Below are positions 1 to 13,734 of a DNA stretch of 64,000 nt, one piece after another. The stretch is from Ridgeia piscesae (lineage: Eukaryota > Annelida > Polychaeta > Sabellida > Siboglinidae): NCBI GenBank assembly GCA_025642075.2, contig JAODUO010001665.1, positions 48,501-112,500 on the forward strand. Direction: 5' to 3'. Within the stretch, counting starts at the first letter, position 1; the number at the start of each line of letters is the position of its first letter. Both the position numbers and the translations under genes were made by a program. Below the pieces are notes generated by a model. It was given only the letters and a program-made list of their open reading frames with translations, did not search any database and had not been told where the DNA came from.

Positions 1-1037
1 GTCCAAGAATATCAAGTTGTATCATGTCTGTCATAGAGTGTGTTCCAAGAGTATCAATTTGTATCATGTCTATCATAGACAAGAGTATTGACTTGTGTCA
101 TATACACACTGATGCTGCTCCAAGAATATCAACTTGTGTCATGGTCGTCATTATCTCTGCTCCAAGAGTATTAACTTACACCATGTACATAATTGATTGT
201 GCATCAAGAGTATCAACTTGTATTATATCTGTCATTTACTCTGCTCCAAAAGTATCAACTTGTATCATCTTCACTGACTCTGCTCCTAGAGTATCAGTTT
301 ATATCATGTCCGTCATTATCCCACCTCCAAGAGTATCAACTTATACCAGTGACTCTGCACCAAGAGTATCAACTTATACCAGTGACTCTGCACCAAGAGT
401 ATCAACTTATACCAGTGACTCTGCACCAAGAGTATCAACTTATATCAGTGACGCTGCACCAAGAGTATCAACTTATACCAGTGACTCTGCACCAAGAGTA
501 TCAACTTATATCAGTGACGCTGCACCAAGAGTATCAACTTATACCAGTGACTCTGCACCAAGAGTATCAACTTATATCAGTGACTCTGCACCAAGAGTAT
601 CAACTTATACCAGTGACTCTGCACCAAGAGTATCAACTTATACCAGTGACTCTGCACCAAGAGTATCAACTTATATCAGTGACTCTGCACCAAGAGTATC
701 AACTTATACCAGTGACTCTGCACCAAGAGTATCAACTTATACCAGTGACTCTGCACCGAGAGTATCAACTTATACCAGTGACTCTGCACCAAGAGTATCA
801 ACTTATATCAGTGACTCTGCACCAAGAGTATCAACTTATACCAGTGACTCTGCACCAAGAGTATCAACTTATATCAGTGACTCTGCACCAAGAGTATCAA
901 CTTATACCAGTGACTCTGCACCGAGAGTATCAACTTATATCAGTGACTCTGCACCAAGAGTATCAACTTATATCAGTGACTCTGCACCAAGAGTATCAAC
1001 TTATATCATTCACCCTGCTCCGAGACTATACACTTGA
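1..1037 (+). repeat. 33-bp minisatellite in nicastrin intron
   Basis: From about 330 to 1010 there are ~20 near-identical 33-bp units (core agagtatcaacttatacc). Upstream, 1-330 holds older, diverged units of variable length with the same agagtatcaact core. Because 33 is divisible by 3, two frames stay open, but the unit is intronic and has no exon-like ends. It ends ~50 bases before the acceptor of exon a, whose upstream sequence resembles the diverged units. Confidence 0.95.
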
Positions 1038-1088
1038 ACCTATTGTGTAGACCTCTGATGCTGTTTTATGTCCATCACTCTGCTGCAG

Positions 1089-1210
1089 GATTCTGGTAGA
1101 CAGACTGCAACGCTCAGGAAAGGTCAGCGGAATGCTTGTGATGCACAAAGATAGGACACACAAGCCGGCACATTTCTCACCCGACAGAGACTGCCCTAAC
1201 ATCAACTCTG
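1089..1210 (+). CDS. NCSTN: Nicastrin exon a (ILVDRL...CPNINS)
   Basis: The acceptor is ctctgctgcag and the donor is G/GTAAGT at 1211. The exon enters with 1 base completing a codon and leaves in phase 1. It encodes 40 residues, with LVDRLQRSGKVSGMLV matching human LMEKLKGRTSRIAGLAV and FSPDRDCPN matching FSPSVQCPN. Its Cys corresponds to human C140. The preceding exon lies outside the window, so the first codon is incomplete. Confidence 0.9.
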
Positions 1211-1243
1211 GTAAGTATTTTTCAAGTTGTTTAATTCATGATC

Positions 1244-1277
<34 letters not shown>

Positions 1278-4200
1278 ATATATATATAATATATATATAT
1301 TATATATATATATATATACAAAGCAGTAGAAGCCATGTATCCGTACACAAGTATAGATAATTAACAGTATATGTAAATACCAAAATACCATATGTTGATG
1401 TTGCAGAAATTGCTTGATATCTAACTCAATAGGAACTGTTTTGATGGATGCAACTCGACTTGTTTCGAAAGAAATTTTTAATGATAAACACAGTCTTCTT
1501 TCTTATGGTGTCTGTAGAGTGTATCGTTGGATATTATATAGGCTATGGCATCAACCAAGTATCGGATGATTGGATAATGTTAAAGTGAGATATGATTGAG
1601 GGAAACAAAAGGCATATATAACAGCCACAAATGTATCCCATGGCGACTGTGCAGCTTGGCTTGTAGGGACTTTATGTTTCAGTTGTTTAGCACGGTAAAG
1701 CGGTAAGCACAAAAATCAATAATCAAGTTTATCTAGATGTTTAAACAACAAAGAACAAGTATATGTGTACACGGGATGAAGTAGCCTTTCAATCTGACTT
1801 TTATTCCGTCACACTCGCAAGGTGGTGTATACAGAAATAATGGACTTTTGACAAGCCAAAGGAACTCGTATTGTTTTAGGATTATACAAAAGCTGCGATG
1901 TGTTCTGGAATGCTCATGGCAATGCACTTATGTTTCTCGACTTCAAAATCCCTGTAGCTCTGCTTCATTCTGAGGATGACATAAACTTTCTCATCAACAA
2001 CGTAAGTATCAATATTATGTAATGGGACTGTTCATTATCACCAACATGATAATTTTCTCATCAACAACATACATATTACAGTAGAGCCTGTCTTCAGCGA
2101 CCCTTGCAACAAGTGACCACTTGCTATGTATGGACAGTTTTCCAATGTCCCAATCACTTTTCAACAGTGATGGGACAGATGAGCGGCCACCTGGTGGACG
2201 CGGACAGCAATGTTTTGTTATTTTTTACCTTCTAGGGTGGACAGTTGACTTTATTTTGAGCAAATAAATTCCATAATAGTTTTAAAGATGGCGATGTCCA
2301 TTTCCTGTTCAGCACAGTGGATGCTGGGAATGGAGGAAGCACGCGAGATCTCGAATTGCTCAGTGACCAACAGCTGGTGACCCATTTAAATCTACAACCA
2401 CTCTCTCAGTTGATCGATCTACATGTGTTATATTTTTCTCCAAATTTATTGTACATGTCGAGCGACAACAAACGCAAGATTCTGAGTTTAGCTCAGCAAA
2501 TGGATGTGCTGAAGCGCCTGGATTCTGGTCAGTTTTCTGCATGATTGCCAAGGAAATTGGGTGTGGAAAAATGCAGATCAGCCATTTCGTCGGAGTGGGA
2601 GGCGGGCAGCCGGCCCAACTTGAAATATGTGAATAGAAGGAAGACAGTCTATGAAGAGTTCAACAAAACTTGGTCTGGGAGTGGTTTTTCACCACCCGTT
2701 CCAAAGAGTTGTCAGTCAGCGGGAAATTGATCCAGGTATGTTGGTTTTTTTCGTGCTGGTAAAATAGTTAAATTTGTCGCCATTTGCATGCCACCATTTT
2801 TCCTGGACTCCGGTTTGATATTACATATGGAATAAGACACGTTGCAGCCATTCAGTTATATTCATGCCATAGGCTATGTTTGTGACAGTGTTTCAATGTT
2901 GTTCTAGTTAAACAAACTTTGCCGTTGTATGGTGACAGCGTTTGCATGTTATAATGCAACAAAAATTTAACTTTCAAAGTCGTTTAACTTAATTATAAAT
3001 AATTAAATTTTGTGTGTGCTTTTGTCTTAGATGTTGTTAACCAGCCACGGTTTATTATTTTAACACGTAGACATTTATTATTTTGTTGAACTTGCAATGC
3101 AGGTCATGTTTTATTTACACATGTACTTTGTGTGACTTGATCTTAGAATCAGATATTTTTATCCAGCCATGTTTTATTATTTAAACAAGTAAATATTTAT
3201 TTTGTTAAACTTGCAATGAAGGCATAGTTTTATGCAGAGAGTTGGCCACGCATCATTTGGAAGGGGAGAAATATGGGTGGACGGGTGGTGAATAGGTAAA
3301 CACATGAAGGAGCCAAAAAGGTCTCCCGAAACTATACATATTGTCAGTTATGTCTCAAAAAGTGTCATATGTGTTTTTTGTAGTCCATTTCAGGTAAACA
3401 GACACATTTAACATCCATGTGTCCACCAAAACGTGTGACTGACAAACAAATTGGTCCTGCATAAAGCCCTGAATGCAGGTCAAGTTTTATTTACACACGA
3501 ACTTTGTATGACTTGGTTTTAGAATCAGATGTTGCCATGTTTTATTATTTTAACAAGTAAATAATTTTTATTTTGTTGAATTTGCAATGCAGGTCGTTTT
3601 ATTTACACACAAACTTTGTATGACTTGATCTTAGAATCAGATGTTGTTAACCAGCCATGTTTTTATATTATTTTAACAAGTAAATAATTGTTATTATGTT
3701 GAATTTGCAATGCAGGTTAAGTTTTATTTACAAAAAAGTAATCATGTTTCAGGAGAAAGCCATGATGCTGTCGCTCGAGATTGGACACGATTTCACGACA
3801 TTAAATGGCTGTCTGGAAACATGGCATAAGTGGCATGGCATGAGATGGGCTGTGTTATGTGGCGAGGCGGCGGAAATACCTGCAGATGCCGTGGCTGACT
3901 GGACTGTCTGTCTTCTAGATGTGACTGCTGCTGGTGGCCTCTCTGCAGCAGGTGACAATCTGCAGCCACTAGTCATAAGGAAGTTGATGAAGCACCACGC
4001 CTTCTGGGGAATTGACAAGGTCGCCCTGCCGGTGACGTACCGTGTGAACAAGAAAGCACTGGTGATGAGGCCGCACTGGTGATGAGAGCGCACTGGTGAT
4101 GAGAGCGCACTGGTGATGAGAGCGCACTGGTGATGAGACCGCACTGGTGATGAGAGCGCACTGGTGATGAGAGCGCACTGGTGATGAGAGCGCACTGGTG

Positions 4201-7200
4201 ATGAGAGCGCACTGGTGAGACCGCACTGGCGGTGAGACCGCACTGGTGAGACCGCACTGGTGATGAGACCGCACTGGTGATGAGACCGCACTGGTGATGA
4301 GACCGCACTGGTGATGAGACCGCACTGGTGATGAGACCGCACTGGTGATGAGACCGCACTGATGATGAGAACATTTGTGGATGTTGTTCATGAGTTTTTA
4401 TTATGGTGGAGGGATTTAGGTGATAGGATATAACGTGCTATGATGTAAATTTGATGATATTGTACCTATTTTTTATGGGGTAATGCTGGTTGCTAATTTT
4501 AATGCGGGAGGGATAACATCTATGGGGAACTTATAATGGGGTGACATGATTGTTAGTATTACATTTGATATACAGATAACAGGCATACTGGGTATTATTA
4601 CACTTCATTCCTACGTGACAATATTATTGTAGGCATAAGTGTGATTTATGTATATTGTAATGTAGATGTAAATAAAGACTGTATGTTCCGGAAAAAAAAC
4701 TTGCAAATTCCTGTCCCTCTGAAGAGGGGACACCTGCAATGTAGGGACTGTTGCTTGGATGGATAGGTGTCCCTACTGTATTGTAGGATTCTATATGTTC
4801 TTTCTATAATAGTTATGCTTCATTATCAGCAAGGCACAACCTTTCTTATCAACAAAGTACATATACCGGTATTCATTCTACAATAGTCTTCATTATCAGC
4901 AAGGCAGACTTTTTCATCAACAAAGTGCATAGCTTCGTTCTACAGTAGTTTTGCAATTTTGCTTCATTATCAGCAAAATGTACATTTTCATATGAACATA
5001 ATGTATATCCTGATTCTCTGATAGTCACGCTTCAATATTGATGAGACAGACTTTCCGAGACTTTCTCATAAAGAAAATGCATATGTTCATTCATAATTAA
5101 TGAGGTTATGAGTGTTATATTTAGCTTATTCACTGTTTCTGTTCCAGTGCTACAAGAAATACAACGCCCGTACTAAGCGTGGGCTGCCAAATTCGTACCC
5201 TCTATGTGCCGTGCAGCTCAAGATCGCAATGGATGCTGCATTGGACACACCAACCTGCATGCGTAGGGCTGATCCATTTACCCTTACGGAGGGTAAGTAT
5301 GTATGGGTAAATAGCATTTATATAGTCCTAGTTAAGTTTAATGTTACGAAATGGGGGAGGCGTACGGGAAGCCTCAGTGAGCTACGTAAGTAATTTGCAC
5401 CATTCGTATATGAAGAGTCGGTGCAGTGTTATAACGCACAGTTTTTGTTCAGTTGTTTAATTTCCGGTATTATAAGCACTTGTACATTTGCACGTCCGGT
5501 TGAGACGATCACAGCTGGTTCACCAGTTGGAGACCAAATTGAACATTCAGTCATTCAGTCATTTTTTTTTCATGTCAGCTATCTACCCACCCATGAATAC
5601 ATCTAACCATTCATTCAACCACTCATTTGTCCATTCATCCATTCATTGGTCTACTCATTCCACTCATTCATCCACTCATTCATCCATTCATTGGTCTACT
5701 CATTCCACTCATTCATCCACTCATTCATCCACTCATTGGTCTACTCATTCATCCACTCATTCATCCACTCATTCATCCACTCATTCATCCAATCATTCGT
5801 CTACTCATCCATCCACTCATTCATCCAACCACCAACCCACGCATACCCATTCACTCACACATACCCATTCACACATCTGTGCACTAAACCATCCATCCAT
5901 CCAACCATTCAATAACTCAGCCACCCATCAACTAACTCATCCACTAACCCACCCACCCATCCTCTAACCCATCCACCCATCCTCTAACCCACCCACCCAT
6001 CCACTAACCCATCCATCCACTAACCCACCCATCCACTATCCCACCCATCCACTAACCCACCCATCCACTATCCCACCCATCCACTAACCCACCCATCCAC
6101 TATCCCACCCATCCACTAACCCACCCATCCACTAATCCCACCCATCCACTAACCCACCCATCCACTAACCCACCAACCCGTCCACTAACCCACCCACCCG
6201 TCCACTAACCCACCCACCCGTCCACTAACCCACCCACCCGTCCACTAACCCACCCACCCATCCACTAACCCACCCACCCACCACTAACCACCCACCCATC
6301 CACTAACCCCCACCCACCCATCCACTATCCCACCCATCCACTATCCCCACCCATCCACTAAACCATCCACTAACCCACCCACCCATCCACTAACCATCCA
6401 CTATCCCACACATCCACTATCCCACCCACCCATCCACTAAACCATCCACTAACCCACCCACCCATTCACTAACCCACCCACCTATTCACTAACCCACCCA
6501 CCCGTCCACTAACCCACCCACCCGTTCACTAACCCACCCATCCATTATCCCACACATCTACTATCCCACCCACCCATCCACTAAACCATCCACTAACCCA
6601 CCCACCCATTCACTAACCCACCCACCTATTCACTAACCCACCCACACATCCACTAACCCACCCACCCATTCACTAACCCACCCACCTATTCACTAACCCA
6701 CCCACACATCCACTAACCCACCCACCCATTCACTAACCCACCCACCTATTCACTAACCCACCCACACATCCACTAACCCACCCACCCATTCACTAACCCA
6801 CCCACCTATTCACTAACCCACCCACACATCCACTAACCCACCACCCATTCACTAACCCACCCACCTATTCACTAACCCACCCACACATTCACTAACCCAC
6901 CCACCCGTCCACTAACCCACCCACCCATCCATGAACACTTTGTGCAGCACTGGTTGTTCAGTTCCAGAATATCGCTGTCATCCACTGGGAGACCGCAATG
7001 TCTACTCATTCGTTCGTGAGCCTACAAACCTCACAACTGACTCGGTTGTCGTATTGGCTGCCAGAGTAAGTGGCTGCAACTCAGCAAATGTGTGTTATTA
7101 TTTCCATATTTTTCAATCTATAGAGCTGAACTCAGTAATTATTATTAACAAAATTTAACCAATGAAGCCATCTGATGGCATCTGATAATTCCAGATTTCA

Positions 7201-10200
7201 AGTGAACAATCAAAGTGTTGATCTGGGCCTGACTTTCTTCTTCCTGAGTTTGCTAAGTCAAGCTGGAGTTGGATAAGTGAGAGGTTGATATTGGTTGTTG
7301 CTTGTATGTGTTCATGACCATAAAGAGAATTGTGTTTAAGTTGTGTTAAACTACATTTCTTCTAATTTGACATCTTAAAATGTTGAAATGTTTTTGTCTT
7401 ATAACTCATTATAAGAAAACTTTGCTAATGTTTAAAATATCAATCTTTCTAGTCAGCTGCACTGTTTTTCAATGATGCTCTGCAACAAATTTCACATAAT
7501 TTCAGCATAAACCAGTTACAGTGATCCATTTATTAACGTGAAAAATGCATATTTGAGGAAAATGCATCCAAAACATTTTGCACTTGTACCAATTCTACTA
7601 CAGTCTACATCTATATTACAATAAATAATCACTGTAAAGTGTTTTCCTTCAAAACTAATTTATAAATATCGCAAATAAACACATCAGTGATAAGCTGGAT
7701 CCTTTATGCAAAAACCAACACAAATCCAGTGTAATGTGGAATATATTTCATGTCTCCAAGGTATGGGAATGTTGTAAGAAATTAACTTATTTTGGAACAC
7801 ATCTTTTGAAACGTACGACGTTTCGACCCACCATCTACAGGTATTGATCATGTGGTGTCTAGTATAGTTTGAGAATGAAATTGGCCAAAGAAGGATGTTT
7901 TTATTGGAAAGTACATTGTAGTAGGTTTATTATGGACAAATAGTCCATATGTACACATAAAATACAATACAATTTAAAAAATAAAAAGTACAATACTTAA
8001 AAAACAATTAAAGCAATTATGGGATACAAGTAAAATAATAAATAAGTGGGTAATAAAAATAAATAAATAGGTCATGAAATAAAACTGAGTAAGTGGTTAA
8101 AATAATTTAAAAAAATAGGGTAAAAATACAATACAATATTATGTGTACAATAGGGATCATCGAGCTTCTAAAGTGTATATCAGTATTGACAAATAAAGGG
8201 TTTTCAGGCTGATGAAGATGACATAAAAGTCTAAATATAGATGAACAAATACGTTCATTAAAAGATTTAATATAATGGGAGGCAAACATAAAACTTGCAC
8301 TACATCTTGATGGTAAGTTAAGTAACATTCTGAGACTTATTGTATGCAACAGCAATGCTTTTCAAGCTCAGATTTTTGAATTTGCACCAAAGACTAGAAG
8401 TATACATCGGACCACAGTATGCCTGAAATAAAGTAATTTTGGTGGAAGTCCTACAAAGACAAAATACTGAAGCTAAAACATTAGCTTGTGCATAAAGGCA
8501 TCTTTTTGGTCTGGCAATGTCGTCATCATCAGTAAGACGGTTGTTGATTATATATATTTACATTTCGTAGTATAAGGTAAAGGATGAATATTGAGATTGA
8601 CACAATGAATATTTTTCATACCCTGGGGTTTGCTGTCAATAACAATACAATAGGACTTGTTGGCTTTATAAGTAATATTAAACAATTCGCCATATTTGGC
8701 ACAACAATCTGTAAGTTGTCTCAAACCACAACACTGGGAGAAAAAATACAGAGGTCATCAGTATACATCAAGTGGTTGATTAAAGTGCTGGCATAAAGAC
8801 AACCAATTTGTTGAGATTTACCTAAGTCATCCATGTACACATTGAAACGGTGAGGTGAAAGGATACCGCCCTGTTTAACACCATTTGAAACAGTAAAAAA
8901 GCTAGAAAAGCCCTGACACCATCTGATGGTAAATGTTTGGGTGCTATACCAGTGGTAAAGAATATACGTACAATAAAAGTAGGACAGCTGTGGTCAATTA
9001 ATTTACCGAATAACTTCCTGTGGTTTACTTTGTCAAAAGCTTTGGAGGCATCCAACATGGTAACTTACATAGAGGAGCCATTCGCAGTATAGTTTCGAAA
9101 AAGTTCTTTAAAAAAAAAAAAGCATCTCAGTAGAGTGCTGCTTTTTATATCCAAATTGGTTGCCACATGTGGTGAGAAATGGGGTCGCCCTGGATACTAT
9201 TAATGATTCAAGGCAAGGCAGTGGGTCTATAATTGTTATATCTGACAAATCACCAGATTAATGGTTACTTATTGGAGCTATGATAGTAACCATCATTGTT
9301 CCAGGTAAGAAACCAAGCATTAACAGACAACTGTATAACAGTGACATAAGGACATGTAGTTTTTCATTAGCATATTTAAAATGTTCATTACTAATATGGT
9401 CGTAACCAGAGGCTTTTCCAACTGGCGTATTTGATATTATTTCTTGTAGTTCTTTAGCTTTAAGAACCATATTGTCATTAAATTGAATATTGCTACAATA
9501 CTTATTGATTTTGTGAATGTGAACATGAGAATCAGGTATGGAATTCAGCAACGATTGGTAATGATGAAGCCACATATTTCTGACATTTTCAGCACCACAG
9601 GCACATCCACATTACTGGGGGTAGGTAGTCTGGTATTATTTGCTTGTTTTATGCCCTTCCAAAAGTTTTAAAAATCATGTCTGCTTAGATTGGAAGCTCA
9701 GCTTTAAGGGATTCAGCTATTTTGTTTCACAAAGTCTTATTCCGTGTAAACTGAGCACATTTACAGCCAGACGAGGACAGATTCTCTAGTTGTCTGATGG
9801 AAGTCCCTCACCAGATCGTTCCAATTGCTTCGAATGAAGACACTTTTGGGCATAAAGATAGTAGAAATCTTATGTCCAACACGCAAACCAGATGGGAAAC
9901 TGAACACTAACAAGATTTAACAAGATTGCTTAAAGTTGCTTATACAGCCCCATTAAAGTTTCTCAGGCACACATTTCTACAACCAGACGGGCAGATAAGT
10001 GCAAATTCTTGCTGAATTGTTCACTTCGTGATACAGGCACCAACATTTGCAAGAATCCATTTTTCAAGATGGCCACCATTGCCTGCCCATAAAATGGTGT
10101 TTTTACTATAAAATTTGTCAGAGTAATCCAATTTGTATTATCTTACCATCAAATTATATAATTTTGGATATGTAAAAGCTGATATTACATACATCTATCT

Positions 10201-12176
10201 CATTGCATGCTACCTTTTGTCACTTTCACAGATTTCATTAAAAATATTATAGACGTATGTTATTTGTCACGATGGAGGTATAAAACCACTATGAGTAAAA
10301 GCCAAGCCATAAACATTCCACATGCATGTCCAAAAAGACATGGCCTTTCAGCATATTTCATGAAAATGAATGTATAAATATCACAAGGAAACACATGAGT
10401 GATCAGAACTTAATTCTTTATGTACGACAATGTATTGGGAGTGATGTAAAAAGTGCAGTGAACAGTCCCATGATTCAATGCTGGCCTGCATAGTAACTGT
10501 AATGTATGTTTTTCCTATGCATCATATCGAAAGGTCAACCACCCTGTATTTTCAGTTGGATGCGTTCTCGTTGTTTGTGGATATCGTGCCAGCAGGTGAC
10601 AGCACTGTCACTGGTCTCGTCACATTTCTGGCCGCTGCTGAGGCAATCGGCAAAGTGAAGAAGCAGTTAGTTCCAGTGGATAAATCAATCGTCTTCATGC
10701 TGTTCAATGGGGTATGTGTGAATTGTTGCCAGTCTTAAAAGTAAGTGTAACCGTTGTTTTAAAAATTCTATGTATTACTAATAAAAAGGGCAGTCATCCA
10801 CGTTAAAATGAAAATTGCAGTACATACCCTACATTGTTTTGGTGTGTCCCAGAAATAGGTCGTGCTCAAGACAATAAAATGCTAACGTATGGCATACTCC
10901 AGCAATTTTGAGATGTTGATGCCCAAGTTCCCCAACCACCGGATGAATTTAGAAAATGTCTAAGTCTACAATATAAACTAACTCAATGTTAGATCACATG
11001 CAGAATTTCAGTTGGATATCTGCAAAACTGGTGGAGATGTGGCTCCACATGCCTGGTAAATAGATACATACACACATGCATGTATTTTGTTGATACACTA
11101 GGAAACAGTATGTGTGTGTGAGTTTGTGTGTATATGTAGGTATACATGTAAGTATGTATGTAATACTATATATGTAATACTATATGTAAGACTATATATG
11201 TATGTGAGCCATTCTGCAGTAGTGTATTTTTCAGCCAATACATTTTCCAGAATATTTTGTTTAATTTGTCCCAATTTATTTTTAAGAATGACCAAATTGT
11301 CGACATCAAAGGCCAACAGTCAGCAGTGATCAATATTAACACAATTAGCCAACGCGTTCATTTAAATGTTAAAACACTTACCATCACCACGTGTCTGAAC
11401 CATAATGAGACTGGACATATTAATGATATGACAGCAATGTCATACTTTAAAGTGACGTGTGAAATAATGCTGTTTTTCAATTACATTGATATCAACGTTC
11501 GAACATGAAATGACAAATGTGATAGAATAAAGTTATTTTCATAATTACTCTGATATAGGATATGGTTTGTCCCATAACCAGGTTGTTTGGTTTGACATCG
11601 TTATACACAGTCCTCAGTAAACACCTCTGATCAACAGCTAGTTACAGGAAATGATTACTTAGGACAGTTGCACATCAGAATAAATGTAAATCTTTGTTCT
11701 GTATTGTATTACTATATGTTTCATTAACTTGTGTTATGGCTAAGACAAAATGTTATGGCTGTACATTACTGTTATGGCTATAGCATGTATTCATACAGTA
11801 TGTATAATATGAGGAGTATTTATTTTACCTATGTGCATAATGTAGTATTACAGTAGTATTATGCTACTGTGTGTGTGTGTGTGTTCGATATTATTTGTTA
11901 TGCCAACTTCCATTTCCTTCTTTTTATCTCTGTCTGTTTTCAATGCATTTGCTTCTTTCCGTTTACTTCTGTGTCCTTCTCCTTTTTCAACTAAGCTGCA
12001 TGCTTTGTTGGTGACGCCAATACTTTCTCCATATACTTTCTTTTTCTTCCATTGTCACTCATCGCCTTTTTCTTTCGTGCCATCTTCGTTCAGCATTCTG
12101 TACATATGCCAAGCTTCATTAAGTGGATGTCGTATATTTTAGTGTATATTATTATGTGTATTTTCACTATATACAC

Positions 12177-12209
<33 letters not shown>

Positions 12210-12302
12210 TATGATGCCAAATCTATCGATATCTATAAATTTTACATATATATATATATATATATATATATTATGATTCCACAATCTATACTATAAATTT
12301 TC

Positions 12303-12336
<34 letters not shown>

Positions 12337-13534
12337 ATATATATATATATATATATAATTGATCTGTATATATGATATCACATACTGTGTGTGTGTGTGT
12401 GTGTGTGTGGATGTGTGCGTGTGTGTGTGCATGCGTGCGTGCGTGCATGCGTGCGTGCATGTGTAAGTGTGTGCGTGCGTGTGTGCGTGCGTGCGTGTGT
12501 CCACACTTGAGCCTAGTAATGTGCATCTGTTTGAATTCTATGATACAATGTAATGGTTGTAAAAAGTTACACAATCTAGACTGTAGTTGTTTGGATTTTC
12601 ATTATGTAGTCTTAACCATAATGCAAATTGTCTTAGCCATAACGTATTGTTTGTTATGCTAAAACATTATGGCTCAGACAATTTTCTTACAAATTGTCCT
12701 CTTTAATGCATAACTCATTTGAAGTCTGTTCCAGTGACATGCCATGTTGATGTGTAAGCAATTCCACATAACTTGTATATTTTATATGTCACACTATTAA
12801 ATAGTTACGTGACATTTAACACGTTATGGCTGAGAGAGTTAGAAAACATATGCAGCAAATTTTTGTCAAATCATTTTGACATGCGATATCAAAAACTTTG
12901 CTAGCAAACATGTGCTTTTACAAAACAGAGTAAAACAGATTAGATTACTGCTGCAATGTTTATTGTTCATACTAGTTTCAACGATTTCAAGCATTGGCAC
13001 TGTTCTAGATATGTTATGGCTAAGACACAATATCCAGGGGACAAACTTTCAAACTCGATATTTTATTATTATTGAAATTTTCTTAAACGTGTTACGTAAA
13101 ATATGATTGCTAAATAAATTAAATTAGTCTGCATTAATATAAAAGGTAAACTACTGTTAAGCTAACATGCAGTATCAGTGGTTAAAATACAACTATATTA
13201 GAAGGGACACATTATGGTCAAGACATTCCAACACATCAAGTTGAAAACAATATGTCAAAATTATATTATTTAATAACTGTCATGGTGGTGATCTAAACGT
13301 AATGAGGGGAACATAGGAAACATACAACAGCATCTTTTTATTGTGTAAAGCAGTTCTTGAAAATGTAAGGCTAGGAACAAGAATATACACGTTACTGTAG
13401 AATGCATAAACATCAGATGGAAACTGGCAATGACTTTTTTAACATACCCCCAAACACGAGCACACACGCGTGCACACACACACACAAACACACACACAAA
13501 CACACACACACATATACACACACACAAACACACA

Positions 13535-13610
<76 letters not shown>

Positions 13611-13625
13611 AACACACACACACAT

Positions 13626-13658
<33 letters not shown>

Positions 13659-13664
13659 AACACA

Positions 13665-13734
<70 letters not shown>

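Larger units (their letters stand above)
2079..4778 (+). mobile_element. Tigger/pogo-like DNA transposon, degenerate
   Basis: The element is bounded by TA dinucleotides (2077-2078 and 4779-4780), with matching inverted termini CAGTAG at both ends. It contains a Tigger-type transposase in two pieces with frame breaks. The family is cut-and-paste with TA target duplication. The catalytic DDE part is not recognisable: after LPVTYRVNKKA the sequence dissolves into a 17-bp minisatellite. It sits in the nicastrin intron between exons b and c and is presumably inactive. Confidence 0.8.
1983..5107 (+). repeat. ~68-bp tandem repeat seeded at the exon b donor
   Basis: Six diverged units start near 1983, 2049, 4838, 4906, 4980 and 5057. 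Each carries a version of actttctcatcaacaac followed by (g)taa/acatat and then ttcattatcagcaa. The first unit is the real end of exon b plus its donor. The second unit is split by the Tigger element (2079-4778), so the repeat predates the transposon insertion. Confidence 0.75.
11730..13230. repeat. Dispersed TTATGGCTAAGACA motif cluster
   Basis: At least eight close matches occur in both orientations: near 11,734, 11,752, 11,771, 12,609 (reverse), 12,629 (reverse), 12,667, 12,824, 13,013 and 13,211. The pair 12,629-12,643 / 12,667-12,681 forms an inverted repeat with a ~23-base loop. Confidence 0.6.

Noticed and set aside
24..1050. Repeat proteins of 285-337 codons in two + frames
   Set aside because: 33-bp tandem units divisible by three keep frames open; the region is intronic with respect to the well-supported exon a.
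3749..4391. HHQCGLITSAV-type minus-strand ORFs
   Set aside because: Produced by the 17-bp minisatellite; the plus strand there is Tigger transposase.
5880..6935. Interstitial telomere repeat (CCCTAA-like)
   Set aside because: Units read CACTAACCCACC and vary in length; TTAGGG/CCCTAA hexamers in series are absent.
6938..6948. Acceptor tgtgcag at 6946-6947 for exon d
   Set aside because: It would enter exon d in the wrong phase relative to exon c; the tgttcag 14 bases later restores the nicastrin frame.
8822..9575. Separate small protein-coding genes on the minus strand
   Set aside because: The two open frames are consecutive pieces of one frameshifted LINE reverse transcriptase.
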